A stretch of 64,000 bases of DNA from Novosphingobium sp. G106 (GCF_019075875.1 NZ_JAHOOZ010000001.1:2666001-2730000); one strand, 5' to 3'. Positions 36,406-46,185 are shown, counted from the stretch's first letter. Translations and numbers: made by a program. Notes: generated by a model not told the origin, from the sequence alone.

Positions 36406-37743
36406 TCAGGCGTCGACGGCGGTCAGGTCGGACGGCGTTGCCGTGCCCGCATAGGGCACCTCGCGGTGGCCATAGCGGCGCACGCGGATGTTCGCCTGCT
36501 CGCCATGGCCAGCGAAGCCCTCGAGCCCACAGAGGCGGCTGCAATATTCGCCGATCAGCGCTGAGGCGTCGTCGGTCAGGACCTTCTGGTAAGTGCAGGT
36601 CTTGATGAACTTGCCGACCCAGAGCCCGCCCGTATAGCGCGCGGCCTTCTTGGTAGGTAGCGTGTGGTTGGTGCCAATCACTTTGTCGCCGAACGACACG
36701 TTGGTCCGTGCGCCGAGGAACAGCGCGCCGTAGTTGGTCATGTTCTTGAGGAAATAGTCGGGATCGGCGGTCATGACCTGGACGTGCTCGCTGGAGATCT
36801 CGTCGGCGATGCGCACCATCTCGGCATCGTCCTCGGCGACGATGACTTCGCCATAGGCCTCCCAGGCCTTGCGGGCGATGTCGGCGGTGGGCAACACGTA
36901 GAGCAGCTTCTCGATCCAGGCGATCGTCTCGTGCGCCAGCTTTTCGGACGTGGTCAGCAGGATCGCCGGGCTGTCGGGGCCATGTTCGGCCTGGCCGAGC
37001 AGGTCGGTCGCAGCCAGTTCGCCATCGCAGCCGATCTCGTCGGCGATCACCAGGGTTTCGGTCGGGCCGGCAAACAGGTCGATGCCGACACGGCCGAACA
37101 GCTGGCGCTTGGCTTCGGCGACAAAGGCGTTGCCCGGTCCGACGAGGATGTCGACCGGGGCGATCGACTGGGTGCCGAGGCCCATCGCGGCAACCGCCTG
37201 GATGCCGCCCAGGCAATAGATCTCGTCGGCGCCGGCCATCGCCTGCGCCGCGACGATCGCGGGAGCCGGCTTGCCACCGAACGGCGGGGCGCAGGTCACG
37301 ACGCGCGGCACGCCGGCGACCTTGGCGGTGATCACCGACATGTGCGCGGAGGCCAGCAGCGGATACTTGCCGCCCGGAACGTAGCAACCCGCGGCATTAA
37401 GCGGCAGGTTCTTGTGGCCGAGGATCACGCCCGGCAAGGTCTCGACCTCGACATCGGTGATGCTGGCGCGCTGGATCTGCGCGAAATTGCGGACCTGCGC
37501 CTGGGCGAACTCTATATCCTTGATGTCCTGCGGCGAGAGCGTGTCGATGCAGGCCTGGATCTCCGCCGGAGTAAGCCGGTAGGAAGCGCGGTCCCACTTG
37601 TCGAACTTGATCGACAGCTCGCGCACCGCGTCGTCGCCGCGCTTTTCGATATCGGCGAGGATGCCTTCGACGGTGTCGCGGACCTGGCGATTGTTCTCAG
37701 CCTTGGCTTCTGCGGTTGCGCCGCGCTTCAGATAGATGGCCAT
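36406..37743 (-). CDS. Histidinol dehydrogenase-like oxidoreductase 2 (HpsN-like)
   Basis: The start at 37743 follows CGGAGAG. The 445-aa product reads [74 protein letters not shown] and GTNHTLPT. It recalls sulfopropanediol 3-dehydrogenase (HpsN) more than HisD, and is clearly diverged from the paralogue at 27519. Both would perform alcohol-to-acid oxidation. No sulfo-lyase is present, so a sulfonate substrate is not proven. It heads a four-gene operon; operator E lies 12 bases before its ATG, overlapping the start region. Confidence 0.87.
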   Translation of the reverse strand: MAIYLKRGATAEAKAENNRQVRDTVEGILADIEKRGDDAVRELSIKFDKWDRASYRLTPAEIQACIDTLSPQDIKDIEFAQAQVRNFAQIQRASITDVEVETLPGVILGHKNLPLNAAGCYVPGGKYPLLASAHMSVITAKVAGVPRVVTCAPPFGGKPAPAIVAAQAMAGADEIYCLGGIQAVAAMGLGTQSIAPVDILVGPGNAFVAEAKRQLFGRVGIDLFAGPTETLVIADEIGCDGELAATDLLGQAEHGPDSPAILLTTSEKLAHETIAWIEKLLYVLPTADIARKAWEAYGEVIVAEDDAEMVRIADEISSEHVQVMTADPDYFLKNMTNYGALFLGARTNVSFGDKVIGTNHTLPTKKAARYTGGLWVGKFIKTCTYQKVLTDDASALIGEYCSRLCGLEGFAGHGEQANIRVRRYGHREVPYAGTATPSDLTAVDA

Positions 37744-37755
37744 GGGACTCTCCGA

Positions 37756-37769
37756 TGCATTCGAATGCA
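37756..37769. promoter_or_regulatory. Operator copy E, perfect palindrome TGCATTCGAATGCA
   Basis: It sits directly upstream of the hisD2 start (12 bases), where binding would block RNA polymerase or initiation. Confidence 0.85.
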
Positions 37770-37896
37770 AAACTGCTAGATCATGTCGGCACGGAAGGCA
37801 AGGCGCTTGCAAGAGGCCGGCGAAATCGGGGATGCGGCAGCTTGGTGCCTGGAAGGTGTGGCATTGGCTGCCACCTTCGAGGCACGCAAAAACCGC

Positions 37897-39060
37897 TCAC
37901 TCGGCCGCGTCGGCGGCCTTCTGCATGTCTGCAAGCTTGATCTGTACGAGCATCGACAGTTCGTCGTAGACGATCCATTCGTCGACGATCTTGCCATCGA
38001 TCACATGATAATGGGTGACGCCCATGACGAACAGGTGATGCCCGGTCGGCGCACCGAGCGAGCCGTAGCCCATGTGGTGCCCGTCCATCGTCCAGCGCAC
38101 GGCATATTTGACGCCGCCCTCCTCGCTTTCGACCGAGGAAATGTGCTGCGGAACGTAAGCACAGTCGGGGATCAGCGCGACGAGCTTGATTGTCTGGTGC
38201 AGCACCGCGGCAATACCGTAGAGTTCGCGCATCAGCGGCCCGTGCCACTGCACGGTCGGCGCGTAGATTTCGTGGATCCGGCCGAACATGCGCTTGTTGA
38301 AGATGTGATGGAGATCGCGCAGGAACTGGGCTTCACCGTCGTTGTGCGCGATCGACACGTCGGCTTCGGTCTCAGGCGGGTACTGGCCGAGCAGGCGACG
38401 GTTTTCGGCCAAATCGACGACCTTCTCGCCGGTCTCGAACTTCTTGCGCGCGATGTCGGCGGCATAGCCATGCGGGTCGATCCCGAGCTGGATCAGAGGC
38501 CCCATGTTGTCGCGGACAATCCACTCCTTGTAGATCTTGTTCTCCAGGATCATGCAGTCGGCAACGGTTCGCGTTATGAAGCTGCGGCCGGTCGGCTTGC
38601 CGTACATACCGTATTCGGTGTGGCGACCGGAGCCGTTGGTCATGTGGCTGGTGTAGAAGCCGTCGACATCGTTGCCGTTCCAGATCACCTGAATGGCGCG
38701 ACCGCGTCGATCGGGGAATTCCGATAATCGCTGGATCGTATCGCGAATGTGGGTTTCGCGATCATACATCGTGCCCAGCGTCGTGTAGGCGACGCAATTA
38801 TGCGTGTAGTGGGTGTAGATCAGGCCAACGTCTCGCTCGTCCCAGATCTTGTGGGTGCAGCGAACGATGTAATCGACGATATCGGTGTAGCAATCGTCGA
38901 AACCGCGCATGGACTGGACGCGAGGACGGTTTTCGGGAACGAGCTCCTGAAAATCGCGGCGCTCGACCTGTAGTACCGCGCGCGGATCTTCCGACACGCG
39001 GGCAGCGAGCTTGGTTCCCGTTGCCGGGTCCTTCGGCGCCTTGCTATCATCCTCGCTCAT
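37897..39060 (-). CDS. Double SnoaL/NTF2-like domain protein in the LacI regulon
   Basis: GAGGAGG precedes the ATG at 39060. The 387-aa product has two SnoaL-like halves: MRGFDDCYTDIVDYIVRCTH then YTHYTHNCVAYTTLGTMYDR with GMYGKPTGRSFITRTVADCM, and RDLHHIFNKRMFGRIHEIYA then YAVRWTMDGHHMGYGSLGAP. Many His and Asp residues could be catalytic or bind metal. SnoaL folds include dehydratases and cyclases. Operator F lies 72 bases upstream. A lyase or isomerase step in the same pathway is likely but not shown. Confidence 0.7.
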   Translation of the reverse strand: MSEDDSKAPKDPATGTKLAARVSEDPRAVLQVERRDFQELVPENRPRVQSMRGFDDCYTDIVDYIVRCTHKIWDERDVGLIYTHYTHNCVAYTTLGTMYDRETHIRDTIQRLSEFPDRRGRAIQVIWNGNDVDGFYTSHMTNGSGRHTEYGMYGKPTGRSFITRTVADCMILENKIYKEWIVRDNMGPLIQLGIDPHGYAADIARKKFETGEKVVDLAENRRLLGQYPPETEADVSIAHNDGEAQFLRDLHHIFNKRMFGRIHEIYAPTVQWHGPLMRELYGIAAVLHQTIKLVALIPDCAYVPQHISSVESEEGGVKYAVRWTMDGHHMGYGSLGAPTGHHLFVMGVTHYHVIDGKIVDEWIVYDELSMLVQIKLADMQKAADAAE

Positions 39061-39131
39061 AAATCCTCCTCGCTCGGCTACGCACCTGGTTCCAGCTTGA
39101 GGATGCCCATCAAAAAGCAAACACCCTCTTT

Positions 39132-39145
39132 TGCATTCGAATGCA
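39132..39145. promoter_or_regulatory. Operator copy F, perfect palindrome TGCATTCGAATGCA
   Basis: It lies 72 bases before the double SnoaL gene start and is the right-hand edge of the regulon. Confidence 0.85.
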
Positions 39146-39440
39146 TCTACTATAGCCGAAGCGAGCCCATTGCAAGGCGTCCTGAGGCTATGCCTCGCGG
39201 TCGGGCAAGAGAAGCTCGGTCAACGCCCGAACAATCTGAAATTAGCCCTTTCAAATGATCTAGTGGAGAAGGCTCGATGGAATTCTCGAGCAAAGTGGCT
39301 CGTAGCATATTTGTCGGCGACGATTGTTAGTGCGGCACAGGTCCGATTTCCCAGCTATTTCCGCCGATATGATCCCGGTGAACGAATGCCGGTAACAGGG
39401 ACACGTGAATTGGTTCGGAATGACTGCAAAGTCGGCGACA

Positions 39441-40823
39441 TCAGGCGGATTTTTCCGTGCCGCCAAGCGTAAACCAGGCCGTTATCCCAGCGGCCGCAGC
39501 GCAAGCTGCCGAAATAACGGCGCCGGTCTGAAAAGCGCCGATCAGGTCGTCTCCCGTCCGAGAGATGACGGCACCTGCCAGCGATGTTGCGATCAAGCCG
39601 CCAGTTCGCGAGATGGCGCTATTGAAACCGGACGCCGTGCCCGTGTGCCGCTCATCGACCGAGGCCAGCACCGCAGTGGTGAGCGGCGCCACCGCTCCTG
39701 CCATGCCAAAGGCGATGATGGCCATGCCGGGTAGAACGCTCGTCCAGTAGCTTGCTTGCGGATCAGCCTGCACAAGCAGCGCGAAGCCGACGCCAGTGAC
39801 GATCGGACCGATCGTAAGCGGCCAGCGCGGGCCGATCGCCTCGGTCGTCCGGCCGGCCAGCCGCGAAGCCAAGCCGACTACGATCGAAAACGGTAGTAGC
39901 GCCAGTCCCGCCTGCGTCGGGCTGTAGCCGCTCCCGACGATCAGCAAGTAGGGCAGGAGCATCAGTAGCCCGCCGAGAGCGCCGTAGAGCAGGAATGTCA
40001 GAACTGTCAGGCCGACAAAAGCTTTCGAACCGAACAGAACGAGCGGCATCATCGCTTTGTCTTGCAGACGCCGTTCGTTGAGCACGAAGAGGACCATGAA
40101 GGCGATGCCTGCGGTGGCGCCCGCTGCCATCGCCGCCGTCACGTCGTGACGCGTCGACCATGCGGTGAGCGTCCAGGTAAGGGCACCCAGTCCTCCAGTC
40201 GCAAGCACCGCGCCGCGCCAGTCGAGTACGTCTTGCCCTCGATCGGTTTCCGCCACGAAGCGCATGAAAATGACAATCGCGCTGACTGCAACCGGCACGT
40301 TGAGGTAGAAGATACTGCGCCAGCCGACCACGTCGATCAGCCAGCCTCCGAGCGGCGGCCCGATTGCACTCGCGATAGCACCGGCAGCAGCCCAAGTCCC
40401 GACTGCTCGTCCCCGCGCTTCTCCCTCGAAGGCGCTTCCCAAGATGCCGAGACTGTTGGGCATCAGCAGTGCGGCGCCGATCCCTTGCAACGCTCGAAAC
40501 GCTAGAAAAGCGGCAAGCGACGGCGAGAGTGCGCAGCCGATCGAGGCCGCGGTGAACAGAGCGACGCCGATAACCAACATCCGCCGACGGCCATAATGAT
40601 CTCCGAGCGCGCCGCCGATCAGCAGCAACGCCGATAGAGGCAGCAAGTAGGCGTTGATCGCCCAGGATAGATCGCCCGCGGTGCCGCCCAGATTCTTGCC
40701 GATTGCAGGCAATGCGACGTTCGTTACCGAGCCGTCGATGAAAGCCAGGCTCGAGGCTAACATAGTCGCTGCGATGGTCCAGCGCGGGTGCGCAACCGAC
40801 CGTCCCCTTGTGGATTGAACCAC
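39441..40823 (-). CDS. DHA2/EmrB-type MFS drug-efflux transporter
   Basis: I place the start at GTG 40823 (VVQSTRGRSVAHPRWTIAAT), because the frame upstream is poor in features; this start lacks a strong ribosome site. The 460-aa product has MFS motif A, GGALGDHYGRRRMLVIG, motif B-like FRALQGIGAALLMP and the 14-helix motif GGWLIDVVGWRSIFYLNVP, with about 14 hydrophobic helices. The family exports drugs by proton antiport. It ends LGGTEKSA. A single gene, with no TetR neighbour seen. Confidence 0.85.
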   Translation of the reverse strand: MVQSTRGRSVAHPRWTIAATMLASSLAFIDGSVTNVALPAIGKNLGGTAGDLSWAINAYLLPLSALLLIGGALGDHYGRRRMLVIGVALFTAASIGCALSPSLAAFLAFRALQGIGAALLMPNSLGILGSAFEGEARGRAVGTWAAAGAIASAIGPPLGGWLIDVVGWRSIFYLNVPVAVSAIVIFMRFVAETDRGQDVLDWRGAVLATGGLGALTWTLTAWSTRHDVTAAMAAGATAGIAFMVLFVLNERRLQDKAMMPLVLFGSKAFVGLTVLTFLLYGALGGLLMLLPYLLIVGSGYSPTQAGLALLPFSIVVGLASRLAGRTTEAIGPRWPLTIGPIVTGVGFALLVQADPQASYWTSVLPGMAIIAFGMAGAVAPLTTAVLASVDERHTGTASGFNSAISRTGGLIATSLAGAVISRTGDDLIGAFQTGAVISAACAAAAGITAWFTLGGTEKSA

Positions 40824-41237
40824 GCCGGTATCGCAGGAACCTGACAGCCCCGTGTTCAAGCCTCGATCTCCATTATAGTCCCCAAGCGCGCGGGATTGCC
40901 GCCAATTGCGGTAGTTTCGAATGGCCCGATTTCCCAGACCCACATGATCGACCGGAGGGGGGACGAAAACAGCATCGCGATACGAGAAGCAAGCAAGCAT
41001 CGCCAGACCTTCAGGGGATCCGCCACGGGGTCATGATGTGCGTTCCCCCACCGCCGATATGTTCATAAAGCTTGAAATAGGGCTCGAGCGGTTGGCGAGA
41101 ATGCCAAAAAGAAGCGCAGGTTGAGAACTCCCAATGTATCTTATCTTTATTTTTTCGTTATTTAGCAAGAAGCCGAACTGCGTCTTTGTTCGGCGCATGG
41201 CGTCTTTTCCCTGAAGTGCGAAAGGGACTTGCAACGA
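40824..41237. other. Intergenic, no supported gene
   Basis: Between the efflux gene and the hypothetical gene at 41238. AT-rich around 41120-41170, a possible promoter zone; no family match in any frame. Confidence 0.45.
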
Positions 41238-42050
41238 ATGACCATTGAGTTGGGAGAGCTGGCTTCATTCGTCGTAAAAACCGAAGATCTGCGGATTCTG
41301 GATCAGCTCATACCCGATGAACCGCAGCCGGTCTCCATCGACTGGATCAATCGGGCAACCAACCAGAAGATGCGCAAAACTAGTGTGCAGCTGTTGCTTC
41401 GCACGCTCGGCGAAGCTGATGTGTCTGAAAGCATCCACCGTTTGCGCAACACCTCGGGGATGCGATTTCATTTTCGAAATGAGTTTGATCGAGATCGCTT
41501 CTCGTTCGCATTCAGGCAAGCGCGAGCCAGTATGGATGTTCCGTTACGTTTCTTGACGGCGGCGATGTTCGAAAGCCTGGAAAGCGCGCGCGCTGCGGTG
41601 GCGGCACTGAAGGCAAGTGGTATCCCTCAGGAGGCTATCTATCTGTCTTGGCAGTATGCGAACGTCGAGCCGCAGGATGCGTTGCCCGGTCACAGCAAGC
41701 GGAGTGTTGCCGCGGCGGTCGCTGGCGGGGGCATTGCGGGGGTCATCGCTGCTAGCGGCGCTGTCGTTCTTCTGAGCGGTTTGGGTCCAGCGGCTGCGGC
41801 CGGCGCGCTTGCGGCTTCAGCATTGAATGGCCTTGCAGGTATGAGCGCCGCTATCGGGGCCACCGGCGGCGCAATGGCACGGATGCTCAGCGATCCCGAT
41901 GTCGAGGGCCGTGGCCGCGACTCCTTTCAGCAGACCTTCCGCAAACGGCACGTGATGGTGTCGGTCGATGTTCGCCAGGCAAAAGGCAAAGACCAGCTCA
42001 TCGATCAGGTTTTGACGCGGCTCGGGGGACAGGCTCAGTTTCGAGGCTAA
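41238..42050 (+). CDS. Hypothetical protein with glycine-rich hydrophobic core, 270 aa
   Basis: AAAGGGA precedes the ATG at 41238. The product starts MTIELGELASFVVKTEDLRI with a folded N-terminal part (to about 150). A hydrophobic, glycine/alanine-rich segment follows (about 155-218; AAAVAGGGIAGVIAASGAVV, LSGLGPAAAAGALAASALNG), like a glycine-zipper or hydrophobic hairpin, then a charged tail. Glycine-zipper domains insert in membranes. No family is recognised. A terminator follows. Confidence 0.5.
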   Translation: MTIELGELASFVVKTEDLRILDQLIPDEPQPVSIDWINRATNQKMRKTSVQLLLRTLGEADVSESIHRLRNTSGMRFHFRNEFDRDRFSFAFRQARASMDVPLRFLTAAMFESLESARAAVAALKASGIPQEAIYLSWQYANVEPQDALPGHSKRSVAAAVAGGGIAGVIAASGAVVLLSGLGPAAAAGALAASALNGLAGMSAAIGATGGAMARMLSDPDVEGRGRDSFQQTFRKRHVMVSVDVRQAKGKDQLIDQVLTRLGGQAQFRG

Positions 42051-42067
42051 GCCCGTGACACTCCATG

Positions 42068-42100
42068 AGGCGCTCGAATTTGGTCATTTGAGCGCCTTTC
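42068..42100 (+). terminator. Stem-loop terminator after the hypothetical gene
   Basis: AGGCGCTC (42068-42075) pairs with GAGCGCCT (42090-42097), followed by TTCG. Moderate strength. Confidence 0.55.
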
Positions 42101-42403
42101 GCGTGGACCGATCCGCCTAATCTGAGGTTGTAAATACATCCAAATTCGAGATCGGGTACCGCTCGTGAAGTCCACCGCGCCCACATAATGAGCAAGCTCA
42201 CACGGCGGAACGGCGGCAGTCGCTCCGATCTGGCGTTAGAAGGAGGTAAGGCGCTTAAACACTTGGGAAAATTTAATGTTCGCAGCTCCGCCAGCAAACG
42301 GCGAAAGTACGCCAAAGCGTCATAAGAGCGTAATCACGAGTCCCGAAACTGTCATCAAGCAAGCTTACCGGTCACGTTAACCAATGTGAATCGGAGATTA
42401 ACG
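42101..42403. other. Intergenic upstream of the PEP-CTERM gene
   Basis: No gene is supported; the CGGAGATT ribosome site of the next gene stands at 42391-42398. Confidence 0.4.
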
Positions 42404-43873
42404 ATGGATCGCGTTCGCGGATTGATTGTCGGCTTTGCTGCGTTAGCAACTCTGACAACGGCCACTTCCACACAGGCCGCGATTACGCTGCTCGCGATTG
42501 GCGATCTCGGCGGAACCTCCGATCTTTCGGGCCTCAACTACATACTGGAAAACGGAGTTCCTGCCAACGTGCTTGGCGGTATGGGATCAGGCCTTACTTA
42601 TGCCGGGGGCAACACCTTCCTGGCCGTTCCGGATCGCGGGCCGAACGCGCTGACCTACAATACCGCAGTCGACAACACGGCGTCGTACATCAGCCGTTTC
42701 AACACGGTGAACATGCAACTGGTAGCAGCGGCGCCAGGCTCTTCGTTACCATTCACGCTGACTCCGACGCTTGCCAGCACAACGCTTCTGTACAGCTCCA
42801 ACGCCCTGACCTACGGTACCGGCGCCGGCCTCGGTACCCAGATCGACGGCGTGACGCCACTCGGATCCGGCGCACCGGTGGTCAACGATGCCTCACATTT
42901 CTATTTCTCGGGGCGATCTGACAATTTTGGCCCCGGCAATTCGGGTAATCCGCTCGACGCCCGCTTCGATCCTGAATCGATCCGCGTGTCGAACGATGGC
43001 AAGAGCGTCTTCATCTCAGACGAATATGGCCCTTACGTTCGCCAGTTCGATCGCCAGACTGGCGCACTGGTCAAGACCTTCACTCTACCCTCCAATCTCG
43101 ATGTGGCGAACCTCTCGCCCGTGGGTGACACCGAAATCGCAGGCAACACTAGCGGCCGGGTCGCCAATAAGGGAATGGAAGGCTTGGCGATCACGCCGGA
43201 CGGTAAGACGCTGGTCGGCATCATGCAGGCTCCGCTGATCCAGGACGCGGCCAACTCGGCAACCGCCAACATGTTGCGCATTGTGACGATCGACATCGCC
43301 ACCGGCGAGACGCACGAATATGGCTATATGCTCACCAAGGGTTCGGGCGTGAGCGACATCGTTGCAATCAACGGCCACCAATTCTTGGTCGACGAGCGCG
43401 ATGGTAAGGGTCTGGGCGACGGCAGCACTGCCAAGGTGAAGCAGCTTTTCTCCATCGACATTTCGGGCGCGACGGACATCACTAACCTTGCTGGCGCAGC
43501 TGCTGCAGCTGCTGTGGTCACTAAGGGCGCACCGGCTGTTCTCGATCTCGTAACGGCGCTCACGAACTACGGAATTGCCGCAACGCAGATCCCGGCCAAG
43601 ATCGAAGGCATCACCTTTGGCCAAGACGTCCTGGTCAATGGCGTAACAACGCACACTCTGTACGTCGCCAACGACAACGATTTCCTGCCCAGCACCGCGG
43701 GCAGCAACAAGTTCTTTGTCTTCGGGTTCACCAATGCCGACCTGCCGGGCTTCGTGGCACAGAGCATTTCCGTGCCTGAGCCCTCGACCTGGATGATGAT
43801 GATCGGTGGCATCGGCATGATCGGCATGATGCTGCGTCGTCGCAAGCAGGTTGCACCATTGAGGTTTGCCTGA
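42404..43873 (+). CDS. PEP-CTERM exported protein with esterase-like/phytase-type beta-propeller
   Basis: The 489-aa product has a signal peptide (ending TSTQA/A, about residue 25). A body of repeated beta strands matches the esterase-like activity of phytase domain: FLAVPDRGPNALTYN, RFDPESIRVSNDGKSVFISD, EYGPYVRQFDRQTGALVKTF, GMEGLAITPDGKTLVGIMQA. It ends in a PEP-CTERM sorting tail, VPEPSTWMMMIGGIG, then a hydrophobic stretch and LRRRK. Exosortase would cut and anchor it to the envelope or biofilm matrix. No exosortase gene is in the window. Confidence 0.9.
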   Translation: MDRVRGLIVGFAALATLTTATSTQAAITLLAIGDLGGTSDLSGLNYILENGVPANVLGGMGSGLTYAGGNTFLAVPDRGPNALTYNTAVDNTASYISRFNTVNMQLVAAAPGSSLPFTLTPTLASTTLLYSSNALTYGTGAGLGTQIDGVTPLGSGAPVVNDASHFYFSGRSDNFGPGNSGNPLDARFDPESIRVSNDGKSVFISDEYGPYVRQFDRQTGALVKTFTLPSNLDVANLSPVGDTEIAGNTSGRVANKGMEGLAITPDGKTLVGIMQAPLIQDAANSATANMLRIVTIDIATGETHEYGYMLTKGSGVSDIVAINGHQFLVDERDGKGLGDGSTAKVKQLFSIDISGATDITNLAGAAAAAAVVTKGAPAVLDLVTALTNYGIAATQIPAKIEGITFGQDVLVNGVTTHTLYVANDNDFLPSTAGSNKFFVFGFTNADLPGFVAQSISVPEPSTWMMMIGGIGMIGMMLRRRKQVAPLRFA

Positions 43874-44200
43874 CGTGAGGGTGGCAGTGGAAACGAAAGT
43901 TATTCCGTCGGAAATTACTCAAAGTTAAGACCAACAACGCTCTATGCGTCCGTGCTGTCGCCATGATCCAGGCCCCCCAAGCCATTGACCAGATCGTGGC
44001 GGCAGCACACCCGGGATATCCGCCATGGCAACGAGTGTTGGGCTTCAGGCAATCCAGTTGATGCGGGAAAGTCTGCAAATTCGGCGAACCAAGCTCGGGC
44101 CCCGCAACGCAATTTTGGCATTTTCGCCATCAAGCCCTCATTCTTTCTTGATTTGTTCGGCTAGACGCACAAGGAGTATCGCGACGGCGGCATAGGCGCA
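43874..44200. other. Intergenic, no supported gene
   Basis: A minus-strand frame of 63 codons (43942-44133) begins MMAKMPKLRCGARAWFAEFA, but has no ribosome site or known family; not called. Confidence 0.4.
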
Positions 44201-45910
44201 GTGCCCTCGCCCATTGTGAAGGGGGAAGCGATCGCTAGCGCCAAGGGATTGCCTGCCGTTCTGCTCGCGGCCGTGGTCCTGTCGCTTTTGATTTGCGCAG
44301 GCCTGCTCGTCTATGGTTCGGGCCGGGGTTTGGACCTGACTGACGAGATCTTCTATTTGGTCTGGACGCATGATCCCAATGCCTACTGGCTGATCTACCA
44401 ACCCTTCGGCTATCTGCTTCACCCGCTGTTCAATCTGGTGGGGGGCGATCTCCAGACCTATCGCCTTGCGGGCTTCTCGATCGCCGCGGCGGCGGGCGTC
44501 GTTCTTGGCTGGTCGCTTTCTCCTGCAGGAAAGGCGCCGCCGGTTTTCGCGCTCTACGGAGCCGCGGCCGCGCTGACGATCTTCTTCCCGTGGATCATTA
44601 CGCCGAGCTACAATTCGGCGGCAAACGTCGGCGCGCTGCTAATCCTCGCGGGTATTTTGAACGCCTTCGCAGATCGGCAGGCACGGCGCCATATTGGGGC
44701 AGTCGCTGCAGCCGTGGGGCTGTGTCTGGCGGCGTTTTCCAAGCCGCCGCTATTTGCAATTGGTGTAGCGGTGATGCTCTTGGGCGCATTCTCCTCGAGG
44801 CGCCAACCGGCCGCTCTCCCGCTGGTTGCTGCCCCTTTGCTCGGAGCCTCTCTGATTTGCCTATTCCTCGCTCCAGCGGAATTGCCCGGCCTCGTCCGGC
44901 GGATGGCCGCAAGTCAGGATATCCTGGCTCTGCCCAACACGCCTTTCGGCTTGCCCGCTAAGATACTGCGGGATTGGGGCGAGGTCCCGCTCGCCTTGAG
45001 CGGGGCTGCCCTCGCGGCCGCAATGAGTTTCGTACTCAGGCGAACCCGCTGGTTCGCATGGCCGGGCTATGCGGCTGTCGCGCTGAGCCTGTCTTACGCT
45101 TGGGATGCTGCCACGGACGTAACGGATGGCGACACTCCCGACTTCATCGGCCTCGCGCTGGTGCTGTTGGCGGCGGGATACGCCGGCGTGGTTCAGCATC
45201 GGGATGGCGCCAGGCTGCCGACAATCGGGCTATTGCTCGCAGCCCCTGGTGCGGTCGCACTCGGGACGTTCAACAATCAATGGTCGCAATTCAATTTCAG
45301 CATGGCCTTCCCCTTGCTTGCGATTTTCACTCTTGCCTCGGCCGATCCAGCGTCCTGGCGGAGAAGAATTGCGCAGGCGCTGTGCGCTCTCGGTCCGCCT
45401 GCCGTCATGGTGCTCGCTGCCTCTAATCCCTACAGCCTGCCGGTCTCGATCTTTGAGCAGCAAACGTCAATTTATCCGCCACTCGTTCACGGTTCTCTCC
45501 TGGTGGACGAAGAGACGGCCCGTTTCGTCAACTCGGCGCGGGGACTCGCGCGAGGGGCTCTTCTGATCGACCTTTCAGGAACAGGGCCGGGCGTAAGCGC
45601 AGTTCTTGACGCGCGCGCCCCGGTGGTCGCCTGGTTGAACCCCGCCAGCCCGGCGGGACCCGACATAGTCTGGTCACGGCTCACGTCGGAGGAGCGCGAA
45701 AACGCTTGGTTCGTTGGGCCAATGTGGAAGGCCTTCGAGAGCTCGACTCCCGCCAAGTGGCTCGCCGCACACAAAGCAGATTATTGCGCGAGGACGCTAC
45801 CGCCCATGGTTTTCTGGAAAGAAGAGCGGACACTGCAGATTTGGCGACCCTGCGGAAATGGGTCGCGCATCATGGCGAAACCGCAGGCCCATGCCGTCGC
45901 GACTTTCTGA
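44201..45910 (+). CDS. Polytopic membrane protein, GT-C/ArnT-like layout
   Basis: A GTG opens a 569-aa frame. The first helix (VLLAAVVLSLLICAGLLVYG) leads into a periplasmic loop GRGLDLTDEIFYLVWTHDP, whose DE resembles the first-loop acidic pair of GT-C glycosyltransferases. About ten further helices follow, then a soluble C-terminal domain of about 140 residues. Polyprenyl-phosphate sugar transferases (GT39/ArnT-like) share this plan. The ribosome site is weak and the start is uncertain. No glycan cluster surrounds it, so the donor and acceptor are unknown. Confidence 0.6.
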   Translation: MPSPIVKGEAIASAKGLPAVLLAAVVLSLLICAGLLVYGSGRGLDLTDEIFYLVWTHDPNAYWLIYQPFGYLLHPLFNLVGGDLQTYRLAGFSIAAAAGVVLGWSLSPAGKAPPVFALYGAAAALTIFFPWIITPSYNSAANVGALLILAGILNAFADRQARRHIGAVAAAVGLCLAAFSKPPLFAIGVAVMLLGAFSSRRQPAALPLVAAPLLGASLICLFLAPAELPGLVRRMAASQDILALPNTPFGLPAKILRDWGEVPLALSGAALAAAMSFVLRRTRWFAWPGYAAVALSLSYAWDAATDVTDGDTPDFIGLALVLLAAGYAGVVQHRDGARLPTIGLLLAAPGAVALGTFNNQWSQFNFSMAFPLLAIFTLASADPASWRRRIAQALCALGPPAVMVLAASNPYSLPVSIFEQQTSIYPPLVHGSLLVDEETARFVNSARGLARGALLIDLSGTGPGVSAVLDARAPVVAWLNPASPAGPDIVWSRLTSEERENAWFVGPMWKAFESSTPAKWLAAHKADYCARTLPPMVFWKEERTLQIWRPCGNGSRIMAKPQAHAVATF

Positions 45911-46020
45911 GAGAAGTCGCACTGAACCGGGCGTCGGTCAGCTATGTTTGAACGGCCGGTTCGAGTCGGTGGAATCTCCACATTGAACGACGGGTGTGTT
46001 GGCGGCGACTGCCTCGATGA

Positions 46021-46173
46021 TCGAGCTATAGGGCTTGCCCGTTCCGATTAAAGGCGCCGATTACAGCCATAGCCCCTTCGCGTGCCGCAAAGGCTGCCGC
46101 AGGCGACAAGGCGGCTGAAGCCGGCAAGGCTGCAGAAGCCGTAGGCGACAAGGCCAAAGACGCCGCCCACTGA
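46021..46173 (+). pseudogene. C-terminal remnant of an Ala/Lys/Glu-rich small protein
   Basis: The plus-strand frame ending at the stop 46171-46173 reads RAAKAAAGDKAAEAGKAAEA, VGDKAKDAAH. This is a KAAE/GDKA repeat helix typical of small LEA- or apolipoprotein-like proteins. No start codon or signal precedes it. A true Rho-independent terminator follows 12 bases later, showing this was the end of a real plus-strand gene. The N-terminal half appears lost. Confidence 0.45.
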
Positions 46174-46185
46174 CGGCGCAAACGG

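Noticed and set aside
27519..37743. Assigning the cluster to DHPS/sulfonate degradation because of HpsN-like enzymes
   Set aside because: No sulfolactate sulfo-lyase or sulfite exporter is present, so only a general alcohol-oxidation role is supported.
43942..44133. 63-codon minus-strand frame
   Set aside because: No ribosome site, motif or context support.
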